Below are positions 1-62,319 of a DNA stretch of 64,000 bases, piece by piece. The translations under genes and the position numbers were made by a program. Positions within the stretch are counted from its first letter, which is position 1. Every line of letters starts with the position of its first letter. The DNA comes from Odobenus rosmarus divergens (Eukaryota; Chordata; Mammalia; Carnivora; Odobenidae), in the NCBI RefSeq assembly GCF_000321225.1, contig NW_004450479.1:275415-339414 (forward strand). Reading direction: 5' to 3'. The notes under the pieces were generated by a model. It was not told where the DNA came from. It did not search any database and saw nothing but the letters and a program-made list of their open reading frames with translations.

Positions 1-117
1 AGACCTGAAACCAGGGGAAAAGAAAGGGAAAGAAAGAAAAAAGAAAGAGAAAAGAAAGAAAGAAAAAGATAAAAACAAAAACAGAACAATACCAAAAAAA
101 AACCGAATATCACATAT

Positions 118-600
118 GATCAGGCTAGTGCATAGATCAGTGCCACACACTAGATTTTGGGTGTATTTTGGTCTGTTAGGAAAAAGTGCCTCCTAAAATT
201 TTAAAGGAAGAAAGACATATATGTACAAAATAAGGGTTGATACAATGAAAGGATGGAAGATGACTGTAAAGATGAAAATTATAAAAGATTTTATAAAAGG
301 AATTGATACGATAAGAAGTTTGAAAAAAGAAAGAAGAACATTTAAAAAAGAATGTGATCAGGCAGGAGACTAGAACAAAGCCATACACTAGTGATTTAGG
401 GTATATTTTGATCTGTTAGAAGAAACTGTATCTCAAAATTTTAAAGAGAGAACAACTTATATATATATATGCCAAAAATAAGGTTAACTACTATGAAGGG
501 ATAAAATATGACTCTAAAAATGAAAAATAAAAAATGTTTTTTTAAAAAAGGGATTGATAAGATGTTGGTTGAAAAAGGGAAAAAGAAAAATTTAAAAAAA
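118..600 (-). repeat. imperfect tandem duplication, about 240 bp unit, inside the L1 5' UTR
   Basis: Two units can be lined up at roughly 118-355 and 356-600. GATCAGGC occurs at 118 and 356. TATTTTGGTCTGTTAG at 164 pairs with TATTTTGATCTGTTAG at 404. AAAATTTTAAAG recurs near 196 and 434. The offset is 238-251 bp, so small indels separate the units. The A-rich stretch at 1-117 may be the end of a further unit. Confidence 0.7.
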
Positions 601-1673
601 AGTTAAAAAATGAACTTTGAAAAACTAATGAATCATGGTAAAAAAACCATGAATTCTATGTGCAGTATTCCCCTAGCGCTGGAGTTCTCCCGTTCTCCTT
701 GATCGGTAAACTTGGGTCTTGGCTTGCTGGCCGTTTGTGCTGATCTTCTGGGGGAGGGGCCTGTTGCCGTGGTTCCCAAATGTCTTTGCCGAGGCGGAAT
801 TGCCCCGCCCTTGTCGGTCCGGGCTACGCAAGCTGCTTGGGTTTGCTCTCCGGTGCTTTTGTTCCTTCCAAGCTCTCGGTACAGCTTTGGAGGACCAGGG
901 TGAAAATGGTGGCCTCCCAATCTCCGCCCGGAGGAGCCGAGAACTCGGGGCCCCGCTCCTCAGTGCGCCCCCAGAGAAAAGCAGTCACTCCCGTGTCCCC
1001 GGTCTCCGGCCGCACTCCGTGCTCACCCGGCCTGTGACCGAGCGTTTCTATCTCTGGCGCCCGACCCCGTGTGGAGTCTCCAAACCCAGCAGATCCCTGC
1101 GGTGCGCTCCCGCGCCGCTCCTCCCGGGGGAGGGAGGGGAGTCTCCCTGGATCTGCCGCTTGTTGGGTCCCTGCTGGAGGAGCAGTGGCCCGACTGGGCC
1201 GCGGATCACAGTTTATGGCCACCCCAAGCTGAGAGCCCGCGCCTCGGCTCCGTCTCTGCAGCCGGCTTCCCCGCTCCGATACCTGGGAGCTCTGCCGCAC
1301 TCAGGCACCCCCGGTCTTTCTGTGACCCCGAGGGTCCTGAGACCACACTGTCCCGTAAGGGTTCCACCTCCCGCTTAGCCACTGGAGCGATGTCCCTCCG
1401 CGGAGCCGACTTCTAAAAGGTCCGATTTTGTGCTCCGCGGCTCTAGCACTTGCCAGAAGCGGAGGCCCCTCCCCCGCCGTGTATCCTCCCGAATATCACC
1501 TCGGGTTCACTTCTCCGCACGTCCTACCTTCCAGTAAGTGGTCATTTTTCTGTTCAGAGAGTTGTTGCTACTCTCTTCTTCCATCTCCTGTTGAGTTCCT
1601 AGGTGTTCAGAATGGTTTGATCCCTATTAAGCTGAATTCCTGAGACCAGACGAAATCCAGGTCTCCTACTCCT

Positions 1674-1684
1674 CCGCCATCTTG
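1674..1684 (-). promoter_or_regulatory. YY1-type motif at the L1 5' end
   Basis: The minus strand reads CAAGATGGCGG within the first 20 nt of the L1. Human L1 carries a YY1 site at the equivalent position, where YY1 helps fix the transcription start. The motif is visible; its function here is inferred by analogy. Confidence 0.55.
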
Positions 1685-1692
1685 CTCCGCCC

Positions 1693-2412
1693 TCGTGCAT
1701 GGTTTTTTAAACCAATGGCAGCATAGTATACGTATCTTTTCTGTATTTTTTTTTACATTTACATTTTTACATTTACATTTTGTCCATTATTCCATATAAA
1801 CCCACTGATGTCATCTGACTCTGCTGTCGTCTTTTAATTGAGCAGGGAGCGTTCATCATGTCGTGTGGCCATCCCCCTGTGGCGTGTCCCCCTGCGGCGT
1901 GTCCCCGTGTGGCGTGTCCCCGTGCCTATAAGCAAGGGGCAGGAAGGGGTCTGTTGACACTTCGAGTCTGGGTCCAGGCCTCTGCAAAGGGAGGCAGGGG
2001 TGTCATGGGGGCCCCAGGACAAGGCACAAAGAGCAAAGCTGGTGTGCCCAGGACAGATGGGTGAAGCAGAGCTGCGCGTGGGGCTCATTTTCTCCCCTTA
2101 GTCCTTCTGTCAGCTACCTTTTGCAGGGAGGGACCAGGTTTGAGCTGGGGGGTGTGTATGCCTCAGGGGACCCCCCCCCACTCCTCCCTCCCTCCCTTCC
2201 ACTGATGACCAGCAGGACATTGTGGCCAACTTCTCACAATGTCCCCACCCGCCCCCCATCTCCAGCCCCTCTCAACAGAGAAGTTCATTGTGGACCACCT
2301 GACAGGTAGTCACAGGCGACTCCACCCCAGGCCCCCTCGGGAGGGCCTCTGGGGGTCCCAGTGCGGGTTGGGGGAGGCTTGGATCAAGCCAGACATGCTG
2401 TTCCTCCCACAG
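1693..2412 (+). other. last intron of B3GNTL1 (partial), non-coding
   Basis: This stretch lies between the L1 and the terminal B3GNTL1 exon. It holds a short GC-rich minisatellite at 1860-1925 and a pyrimidine-rich stretch near 2170-2200. It ends in the acceptor TTCCTCCCACAG. No other B3GNTL1 exon was recognised. Confidence 0.6.
1860..1925. repeat. minisatellite, about 15-bp unit, around four copies
   Basis: Variants of TGGCGTGTCCCCNTG repeat head to tail, with substitutions between copies. Confidence 0.7.
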
Positions 2413-2493
2413 GACCTCACCGGTGGTGCATTTGAAGACAACCTGAGGTCACTGCACCTGCAGGAAGGCCGGGACTTCCTTCACTTCAGCTGA
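2413..2493 (+). CDS. B3GNTL1: B3GNTL1 terminal coding exon (glycosyltransferase-like)
   Basis: After the acceptor TTCCTCCCACAG the frame encodes 26 residues and a stop. It begins [16 protein letters not shown] and ends DFLHFS. This matches the C terminus of human B3GNTL1 as I recall it almost residue for residue (GRDF for GQDF). B3GNTL1 is a family-2 glycosyltransferase-like protein annotated as a putative beta-1,3-N-acetylglucosaminyltransferase. The catalytic region is encoded by upstream exons outside the window, so nothing can be said about activity. The exon starts in phase 0. No AATAAA occurs soon downstream. The first I found is at 5925-5930, and a weak AATACA variant lies at 2965-2970, so the transcript end is unresolved. 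The gene converges with TBCD. Confidence 0.93.
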   Translation, partial: DLTGGAFEDNLRSLHLQEGRDFLHFS

Positions 2494-3848
2494 CTGGCCC
2501 AGGGCAGCTGCCCCCAGGTACGTGGGATTGAGGGTGCTAAGGAGGGGTGGCCCATGGCCCTGAGGGGGAACATGCGAGGTGGGAGGTGTACCAGATGCCC
2601 AGCAAACCCCCTTCCTTATGGGACTGGCCCTTCACCTGCAGGGCATGTGTGTGAGTGTGTTTTTAACCAGGACATGGTTTACATGGAGCAAAAGGCAGGG
2701 CTGTGAGCCCACAGCCTGAGGGGCATGTGTCCCTGACCGTGTGTGCAGCGCGTACACTCCCCTGACCCTGGGGGCACCACCACCGCCCAGCACGTGGCGT
2801 CTGTCGCGCCAGGAGGTCATTAGCTCACGCTCCTAACAGACACCTCTGCCACGAGGACAACAGCTGCTGGGTGCTCGGGTCCCGCCGTGGTGGACGTTTG
2901 ATTCTGTCGATGTTGGGCAAACCCGGGGCCCAGTTTCTGAGTCTGACTTGGTTCATGATGTGGAAATACAGACCGGCGACTGAGAACAGAGGCTGTGTGC
3001 TCTGAGCTGGCAGGACAGGCATCAGCTGGTCCCATGAGGATGGCAGAGGCTTGAGGGCGTGGGAAAGGGGGCTCCTGTGGCCCAGTGCCGTTCTCACGGT
3101 TGGTCAGGGGAACATGTCTGGTCCCCTCTGGTGGGTCCCCGGTTGCGGGAGGGGTGAGTCAGGGAAGCCAGCAGTTATCGACAGTGTCCTGGCTGTTTCG
3201 GACCGCTGGCTACAGGGTTACTGCTTGGCTTCCTGAACTGGCTGCTGCGGGCTGTGGGCAGGGTGTCGTGTTTGTGGGTGTTCTGGCACCTTGAGTCTCC
3301 CAGGCCTGGGAACCCCCGTGCTCAACCCGGCCGAGAGCAAATGCCATCAGCTGTGAGCAACCACGGGTGATGTGGAGCCGCCTCCCCTTTGCCTGTCTCA
3401 GGACCCAAACAACAAGGCCACTGATACACTGTGTCATTAGGGACTTGTGCCGGATGCAGGGGTGACCATGCTGGCAGGAACCCTGTGGTAAGGGCTCAAA
3501 CGAACAAGGCAAGGATCCCGAGTGGGCTCGGATAACCCGGAGCGGCCTCATGGTGGGGCTCGCGGGAGTCAGAACGAGAAGCCAGGTCTGCGTTCCAAGT
3601 AAAAGTGCAGGAGGAGCTGCTCTGAGGCAGGAGGACCCGGCCTCCTGCTTCAGCACTCAGCGTCTCTTACAAGCACCTTTGTTTTCATACTGAATACTTC
3701 CTGCCACTCTGGTCCGTTTTTCAGATCCTGCTTGCTTTAAACACTGTTTATCCTGTGTACCTGCTACTTGCTCCTGTTTGCTCAGCATACCCCCCTGCAC
3801 TGGAGCTGCTCAGCCGGGACCATTTCCCACCCACACTTCATTCACCAG

Positions 3849-4188
3849 AGCAGTGTCTCCCAGTGGGGCTGAACCCGCCGCCAAAACTCTAGCAACATCT
3901 GGCGGTAGTTTTGTTGTGCGAGTGGGGAAGGGGCTTTGCTCCTGGCATCTGGGATGTTGCTGAAGACTAGTTCAGTCCAGCGGCGCCTAAGCGGTACCGT
4001 CGGTTGAACGTCCCAACTCTTGGCTTCAGCTCAGGTCATGATCTCTTGATGGTGAAATCGAGCCCCACGTCGGGCTCCGTGCTCAGCATGGAGTCTACTT
4101 GAGATTCTCTCTTCCTCTGCCCCTCCCCCTCCAAAAAAACCCGGAATTATTCAGCCCCAAGTGCCAGCAGTGCTAAGGCTAAAAACCT
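3849..4188 (-). mobile_element. MER20-like hAT DNA transposon relic, split by a SINE
   Basis: The two arms at 3849-3975 and 4141-4188 resemble the reverse complement of MER20. Examples are AGCAACATCTGGCGG, CTGGCATCTGGGATGTTGCT and, after the interruption, GGAATTATTCAGCCCCAAG. The inserted segment is a CAN-SINE. MER20 predates placental radiation, so this is an ancient relic. Confidence 0.6.
3982..4140 (+). mobile_element. CAN-SINE (diverged) inside the MER20-like element
   Basis: It contains GCTCAGGTCATGATCTC and ATCGAGCCCCACGTCGGGCT, then a C/T-rich segment ending in CCAAAAAAAC. The head is diverged (GGCGCCTAAGCGG). Confidence 0.8.
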
Positions 4189-5500
4189 AGCTATGCATTC
4201 AGGACCTGTGTCATCTGGATGTGTCTCTTTCTTCGGTGATGGTTTTCCCACGTACGCAGTTCCGCCACGTGGACCGTTCCTTTCCCTCGCATAGCGGGGG
4301 CCCCTGCGGTTAGGGGCTGGGCAGCGCTGTGGCCGTGTGTGTGGGCTGTGCTCCTACCCCTGCGAGGGGTCTGTGGGCTCCAGCATCTGGGGATGAGCCC
4401 CCGGGACTCTCTGTACACACCAAATTCTGCGGTCTCTTCTATTTTTCCGGATAATTTCTTCAGCTGTGTCTAGTTGGTTGTTTAAATCCATTCAGGGAGC
4501 TTGTCCCCCCCAATCTCTTGATACTTTCTAGCACTTTCAAAAACAAATTTGTGGCTGATATTACCAACGTCTCAGTCTTTTGGTGTCTGCTTCCATTAAG
4601 TCTTGCTAGTGATTCTGTTTGTGTATTTTGTGACCTTTCTGGAGCGTGGGTTTGGGTTCTTTCCATTCTGTGCAGAGGTGAGCCTGCACACTTCCAGAGA
4701 GGTTTCTGCCTCTTCTGCCCACTCCCTGGGAGCACCACTGGTTGGGGCACATTCTCCGGGTTGGTTTTGAGGACTGCACAGGTTGCTCCAGGCGGACCTC
4801 CAGGAGACTCCTCCCACCAGCTCCGGGGGACGGAGACGGGTGCTGTGCCCTCATTCTGATCCGTGATACTGCCAAGGGCGCAGCCACCGGGTCCCAGCTC
4901 CGCGTGGGCCTTATGTCCTACCCCCACACTGCCACTGAAATGAGACTTCCCTCCGTGTCTCAGGCTCGACAGACACGGATGCTCAGGACCCAGTGCCTGC
5001 TCACGGGGAGGTTCGGTTTTGTGTCTGGCACGTGGCTGTGTGTGCACATTCTGCTCCAGGCACCCTGGCTCCTTGCTCCTCCTCAGACTCACCAAGCTCT
5101 TTCCTTTCTGGAGCCCAAGGTGCTCTTCTCTGTCTGGTGCCCACCCACTGCACAGCCCCTCCACGGCAGCCCCACACGCTGCCCACTGCATGTTGCTGCC
5201 GGGCACTGGTTGTGCCAACAGGTCTGCTTCTGGCTACACTCTAAGCTGTGTGTGGGGCTGCGCTCTCCTCGAGCGACCACCTGGGCCGGGGGCCCTCCGG
5301 AAACTGCAGCTGCAGCCTGGTCAGAGCGAGAGTGACCAACAGGAGCTGACATGGCTGAGGGCAGGCAGAGGCGCGGGGCCGTGTGCAGCCAGTGGGTCAG
5401 GTGGTTTCGCTCGGGCTGCAGTCAGGCCAGCGGTGGCGAGGGAGAGCTGTGCAGTACAGTGTTGGGTCTGTGGTGAGCTCGCCCAGCTCCAGGTCCCCTT

Positions 5501-5683
5501 TAAGATTTTCTTTATTTATTTCACAGAGAGAGCGAGAGAGGGAACACAAGCAGGGGGAGTGGGAGAGGGAGAAGCAGGCTTCCCGCCGAGCAGAGAGCCC
5601 GACGCAGGGCTCGATCCCAGGACCCTGGGATCACGACCTGAGCCGAAGGCAGATGCCCAACGACTGAGCCATGTAGGCACACC
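5501..5683 (-). mobile_element. CAN-SINE, minus orientation
   Basis: On the plus strand it runs from TTTCTTTATTTATTTCACAG through CAGGGGGAGTGGGAGAGGGA to GACTGAGCCATGTAGGCAC, which is the reverse complement of a full-length CAN-SINE. Confidence 0.88.
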
Positions 5684-7439
5684 TGAATCTTGTGGATTTT
5701 TAAAAAGACGCTAAAAACAGTTCATTGTATTGCTTCTCAGAAGTGGCTTGGCTTTCTGTAGCTGAGGTCCAGACACTGCTCTGCGGGTACCGTCCCCCCC
5801 CCTCAGTCCTCTGGGACCCTGGTGTGTGACCCCCACCAACAGCCGAGGAGTCTCTGACTAGTCTTCCATCTAAAATGGAGAGCTCCCTACTTATTTCTGA
5901 GAGGCAAGCATGTTTTAAGGTTTGAATAAAATACAAGTTAATCCACAAAGTTAACACCAGACTTACTTTCTCTTTCAGGGGGTCTGAGAGGAGGTGTAGC
6001 CCACGGAAGGTAAACGCTCCCACAAGTCAGCAGTTTAGCCCAGGCAAGAAAACCACTCCCTGTGAAGGAAGCAGCAACCAGGGTCTGCCAGGACCCATCG
6101 GCTCCCTCGGCCCCCACTGCCACACACACCCGCGGGGGCAGCTCATTCCCCAGCCCAGACACCGTCCGTCCTCGGTTCATGGCTCCGACCACAGCACAGC
6201 CACCACTCTCGCCTCAGATGTGGGTGGCAGCACCCCTGATGCCACATCCAGGCCTCAACCCGTGAGACAGCATACAAGGTGTGGCCATGTGAGCCCTGAG
6301 GTGGTGAACCTTCGTGCACATCAGCCTCACTGGCCTTTAGGTTAGGTCTGCTCTGGGCAATTAGAAAGAGGCACTTTTTCAGGAACAAAGGAATCAACTG
6401 GGGAACTTCCCCACATGGCGCCAGAGAACCCGGTATCCTAGAAGTACACGTTTGGTGGGTTGTCCGCCCATGGCAGATGCTGGTGTAGCCACACACCTAC
6501 CTCTCTGTCGGGTTCCTAACTAGCTACCACGAGCCTCTCCTGTGGGGTTACAGCCCATCTCAGGCAGGATTCTTTGGTTACACAAAACTGTGAGCGGTTG
6601 GTGACCATGTGCAATGCCCACATGCGCTAGGCATGACAACGGAGAAGGGGAGGGGAGAGGAGGAACTTGGCACCTGGGCCTGGTCACTCGGGGCCACCCC
6701 CTGCACCCCCCCCATCAGTGTCAGACACAGACACACACAACTGCTTAGGACACGATTTTATAGATGGGGGTTCCCAGGGACCTGAAGACAAAAGCACCAA
6801 CACCCCAGGACACGTGTGAGGAACAGCCACTGCTGTGACGATCTCCAGGTCCCTCAGCGCCGCGTCCAGGTGTCTCGTGCTGACCATCATCGGGCTCCTC
6901 CCCTCTGCTGGGTGGGCAGGGGGCCTCAGCAGGTGCCAGGCTGTGGGGGGACACAGCACAAGGTCAGTACTGCCCCCCCCCCCGAGCCCCGTGGCCGACA
7001 CGACCTGGGTAGCAGTGGGGAGGTCCCCGGTACTCTGCCCCCCATTTTCATCTACCTGTGTCAGATTTTCCTGATAAAAGCATAAGCGGCACATTTAGTT
7101 GGAAAGCCAGTGTTGCACTTGGCCTGCCATCCCCACCCTTCACGGTGCCAACGGGGGGGCATGAAAGAAGACAGGCACCACGTGGCACCAGAGGGGAGCA
7201 GGAAAACCATCCCAGAAATAACGTGATTCCAGGTGCCCAGAGGACGAAAGACTGAAAAGCTGACAGGACACAGTGAGGAAACAGGCTGCTCGGAAGGCTG
7301 GCAGGGGGTCACGTGCTGGGACGGCGGCTGGTGCCACCCTCCCTTCACACCGCCGGGCTCCCACGGTCCTCACTGGCAGACCGGCAGGAGAACTGTGAGA
7401 TCAGACAAGAATCAAAGATGGCAGCAAACCCAACTGAAT

Positions 7440-7830
7440 CGTAATCACATGTTACATAGAAGGACACAAAATACTCCAACAAGTTGAGATAATTGAAGTA
7501 GATTAAAAACAGGTAAGACCTAATTATCATTTATAAGCGATCTGCTTAAATGTAAGAAAACACAAAGGAAAACGTGTCAACGACAACCAAAAATCCAGTG
7601 TGGCCGCATTACCATCAGACAAGGCAGACCTGAGGGCACATAGCATTCTTACAGGTAGAGTATTTCCAAGTGACCATAAGGTCACTTGCAATGTACTGCA
7701 AGGCCGAGACGTCAGAACGAGGAGCAGGCAGGCAGGTTTGGGAAGCCCTGAGGGCATTCGGGGAACAGCTGCATGTTCACAGCCTCATCAGTGGAACGCC
7801 CCCCAACGCTCTATTGGACAAATGCAGACT
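7440..7830 (+). mobile_element. degraded L1 ORF2 fragment
   Basis: Short similarities to L1 ORF2 occur, such as AAGACCTAATTATCAT and CATTACCATCAGACAAGGCA. The reading frame is broken. Boundaries are approximate. Confidence 0.4.
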
Positions 7831-9234
7831 TTGCCTGGAGCAGAGGCTGCTGGAGCTCACCACAGAGCGGAAGGCACGCCTAAGTGCCGACTCGACAAGC
7901 TGCCGGAGGCAGTGTGAGCTAGCAGGAGGGCAAGACTCTGGGAGGTGCCATCTTGGGGGGAGCCCGCAGGTTCACCTGGTCATAAACCTGGAAAGCCCCC
8001 TGCACTCTGGCAGGTGACTGCTGTGAGTCGCACCCGGGCGTCTCCAGCACGAGGGTCTCCTCTCCAGGGGACAGACCTGAGCCCATGGTACCTGCAGGGG
8101 GACAGCGGGGAGCCCACCAAGGCTGAAGTTTGCTCAGATGACTGCAAACTGCCCCACATCCTGCCACCTCTCCCGCAGGACTCCAGGGTCACAGCCATGG
8201 ATCCGCTCTCACAGAGCACCCAGACACCAATCCTCGGAGGGGGACAGTGCAGGGAGACAACGTGCTGGAGAAGTTCAAAGCTCTAGAGGCTGCCGCGGTA
8301 CCAAACACACAGGGGCCCCTGCCAGACAGACCTTCACAGACCTGAGCCCCACTTGCCTCAGTTCCTGTTACCGGCACAACATGTCTGGCTTTCAACTTAC
8401 AAAACATGCTAGGAGGCAAGAAAAAGCAGTTGGGAAAGATGGTATACCAAGATCAAAACTAGACTTAGACGTGCAGAGTTGGAATGACCAGACGGGGTTT
8501 AAAACAACTATCATTAATGTGCCAGGAGCTCTGATGGGGAAAGTGGGTGCCACCAAGGACAGACAGGCAGTGAAAGCAGAAGTGGAAAGTCTAAGAAAGA
8601 ATCAAAGGAAATGCCAGAAATCAGACACACAGTAACAGAAATGACTAGACATCGTCAGGGAAAGAATCCGTCAACCTGAAGACTGGTCAATAGAAACTTC
8701 CCCAATTGAAATGCTGAGAGAGGAAAGAATGGAAAAACGAACAGAATTCCAAGCGCTGTGGGACAGCTACAGAACAGTGTGGCATCCCTTCTCCAATCCA
8801 TAAAGCACAAAGCGCTCCTGTGTGCTCAAGGCTGCAAGCCTCAGCATCACAGACATCTGTCCTTGCCAGGTGGACCCAGAGGCTCCAAGCCACCCTCAGC
8901 CGAATGCCTGGCTGGTTCCATGGTGCAAATTGATGAGACTGTTCTGCAGGGGTTTCTGAAACCCTAAGGGCCAAGAGTCAAGATGGTCTCAGAAAAATAA
9001 AACTGGAGACGGACTCACGTGAGCACGACGACATCCCACAAGACCCTCCTGTGTCTGGCTTACAGACAGAGGTCATGGAGGACAGAGGACCCAAGAGGAG
9101 AGCCCCACATGTGGCCCAACTTTAGCCATGGTGACACTGGCCAGAATGGAGCTGCATGGACTGCGCACGGAAGATGCATCTGCTGGCCTTTCCCCAGCAC
9201 CACATGCAAACGCCAGTCCAGAGTGGCCTCAAAT

Positions 9235-9350
9235 CTAAATGTAGGAGACGAAACAATAAAGCTTTAAGAAACACCGAGGAGACACAACCTTAGAATCGGT
9301 AAAGACCTGAAACAAGCCCATGAAACAGAATAGAAAGGGAAGAAAGGGTT
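9235..9350 (+). mobile_element. degraded L1 ORF2 fragment
   Basis: TCTAAATGTAGGAGACGAAA followed by AATAAAGCTTTAAGAAAC resembles the conserved L1 ORF2 stretch around CTAAATGTAAAAGAC. It is short and diverged. Confidence 0.35.
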
Positions 9351-10370
9351 AAGTTGGAACCTATGAAACCTAGGGATGAGAAAGCCGCCCCCAGAGGGGG
9401 AGATCCTGCAGACGCAAGTCCAGAGCCCATATGCATCAGACAGCCCAGAAAAAGCACAGAAGGGGACACACACGCCAACAACCACAACAACGCACAGCAC
9501 ATGCAACGCAAGCACGTCCTGGAACCTGCCCGCCAGCACGTGGGGCAGCAACCCTCAGCCCAGCAGCAGCACGTGCCGCCAGCAGCCAGCCCAGGAGGCT
9601 CCACCCTTGAGCCAGGTGCTCGTCCCTTGTGAGCACAAAGCTGGACAGGGCTCACTTCTGTCTGGATGTTCTTGCTCGGTAAAAGCTCAGAAGCAGTCAG
9701 GGTCCAGCCCAGGTCCAGGGGAATACGGCCAGCGAGGCAGGATCTGGAGCACCGTGGGGCCAAGGACTCGCCTCCGAGCCCAGCATTCACGGAACATGCG
9801 GCTGTGCCCTGCACTTGAGCTCCGGTGGAGCCCACAGCCTGAGTCCACCCTGATCCCCTGCAAGCACACACGCAAGAGCCTACAATCTCCCAACGGCCAC
9901 GCAGAACCTGGAAGGACAGCTTGGGGCCTGCGAGCTCAGAAAACTGCATCTACTGTGCACACACCAACGCCGTGGAAAAGACTGACACCTCACTGGGCAG
10001 CCCCGGAGACTGCGGGTGACAAAGTCCCCAGACAGCACAAGTGTCTGGGGAGGTGGTGACAGTGGAAACCAGACAGCGGCACCGAGGACCTCATGTGGGA
10101 GGAGCAAGCTCGGTCACTGCCAACTCCGCTGAGGGCTGGCAGCAAGGACGGCCACCTGCCAGGCAGAGGGCCTCTCCTGGATGTCGTGCCCACAGGACAC
10201 ACCTGACACGTGCCTGGTGGGGACAAGGCAGGCAGGAGCCTATGAGGAGGAGCTGGTAAAGCACACGAGGGGCCGGCGGGGTGGGGAAACACACCAGCCG
10301 GTCAGTACAACCCAGAACATTCCAGACTCGAGCTCAGAATGGTGGCTCGCGTGGGAAGGGCCCCCGGGTC

Positions 10371-61177
<50,807 letters not shown>

Positions 61178-62319
61178 CTAAGGAAAAGAAGAACAAACAG
61201 AGCAGATGAGTTAGGTTTGTGCTTTGCTAAACATCAGGAAAGAAATTCAAAACAAACGCCGTGCAGCACAAATGACCCATGGCTTTATTTTTTTAAATAA
61301 AAGTCCTCATTGTTGGCTGATCAGAGCCTCAAGGGTAGTTGTCATTCCGACTCTAGGTCCTGGTGCTTTTTTAAACCACAATTCAAGTTTATAAAATCAG
61401 ACACATCCTGAAAAGTGTCCCTTAGATGCAGACGCCGAGCTTCTCACTGATGCCTAATTCAAGGCCCTAGATAGAGGCATGAGAACAGAGTCAAATCAGT
61501 CCGTTAAATCAAATCCAACACAAGACCCTTTCCCTGGGAACTCTGTGATAGCAGCTCGCAACGGTGAAAATGAATGGCCCACCTCCTCCCTCTGCCTTCC
61601 CCAGGGGCCATCACGGACAAGCCCTGAGCCTCCAACACGGGCCTAGCACTCAAAATATTTACTTAAACAGAATAAGTGTCTTCAGGTGCTTTCTTTAAAA
61701 TGCCTGTTCACTTCCCCGGTGGCTCTCCTCCCTCTGCCTGCTCTGCGGGGGTGTGACAACCAGGCCCTCGGCACAGTAACAACAGCAGGGCCGGTGGACA
61801 ATGGGCAGCGCCTCCCTTCCCATCTACCACCCGGCTGGCTCCCCAACCCCACTCTCCCCAAAGCAGCGGGCTCAGAGTTCCCCAAAGGAGGAGAACATCG
61901 AGCACAGCAGCATGGGCCGCAACCGCACAGCCACGTGGTCAGCACATGACACGTCTGAAGTCAGGGCAGCCCTGGGAGGGCGCCCTGCCCGTGGATGTGG
62001 CCCCTTCTCCTGGACAGAGCCCCTGGGGGCAGTTCACTGTGTACCTTACAGGGCGCTGAGAGGGAGTACATGCAGGTGTGCTGAAAGGAACTTGAGAAAC
62101 CCAAGCACAGAGCCCCGAGTTTGCCCCTGGCCAGCATCTTGGGTGGGTCCCCCCAAAAATCAGAACCAGCGTGGTCTCCTCCAGGCACAGCAGACAGGCA
62201 TTTCACCCATGGCCCTCCCATAGCTTTCAAACCGGGAGGAGGGAGACTCAATTTTCTCTACATACCATTTTGAACCTTTTGCAATAAATTTATTAAAGAA
62301 AATAAGAAACCAACCAAAA

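Larger units (their letters stand above)
1..1692 (-). mobile_element. L1 LINE 5' UTR, 5'-complete, runs off the window
   Basis: Read on the minus strand from 1692, the sequence opens with GGCGGAGCAAGATGGCGGAG, the start of carnivore L1 5' UTRs as I remember them. A GC-rich segment follows to about 690, then an AT- and pyrimidine-rich segment to position 1. The intact start suggests a full-length insertion. ORF1, ORF2 and the poly(A) tail would lie beyond position 1, so coding capacity cannot be judged. The element sits upstream of the last B3GNTL1 exon, in the opposite orientation, presumably within that gene's last intron. The 3' target-site copy is out of view, so insertion was not confirmed by a duplication. 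Confidence 0.8.
2494..10370. other. region between the stop codons of B3GNTL1 and TBCD, with both 3' UTRs
   Basis: It contains the B3GNTL1 3' UTR (plus strand, from 2494) and the TBCD 3' UTR (minus strand, from 10370 downward). Between them are a MER20-like element split by a CAN-SINE (3849-4188), a minus-strand CAN-SINE (5501-5683) and weak L1 similarity near 7440-7830 and 9235-9350. No AATAAA or ATTAAA was found on the minus strand within about 1.3 kb of the TBCD stop. The rest (2494-3848, 4189-5500, 5684-7439, 7831-9234, 9351-10370) is GC-rich and unrecognised. I see no further exon. Confidence 0.6.

Noticed and set aside
2280..2306. Possible 27-nt exon (acceptor CCTCTCAACAG, donor ACAG|GTAGTC) before the B3GNTL1 terminal exon
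   Set aside because: The splice signals look fair. However, read in phase 0, as the next exon requires, it contains an in-frame TGA, and it has no counterpart in the human protein as recalled.
4460..5218. 252-codon open frame on the minus strand downstream of TBCD
   Set aside because: No similarity to a known protein was recognised. The region is GC-rich with long frames on both strands, and there is no sign of conservation or splice signals.
8380..8720. Possible L1 ORF1-like stretch
   Set aside because: It shows only general A-rich, lysine/glutamate-rich character. No motif could be placed with confidence.
9990..10370. TBCD poly(A) signal
   Set aside because: No AATAAA or ATTAAA was found on the minus strand close to the stop, so no terminator or poly(A) feature is annotated.
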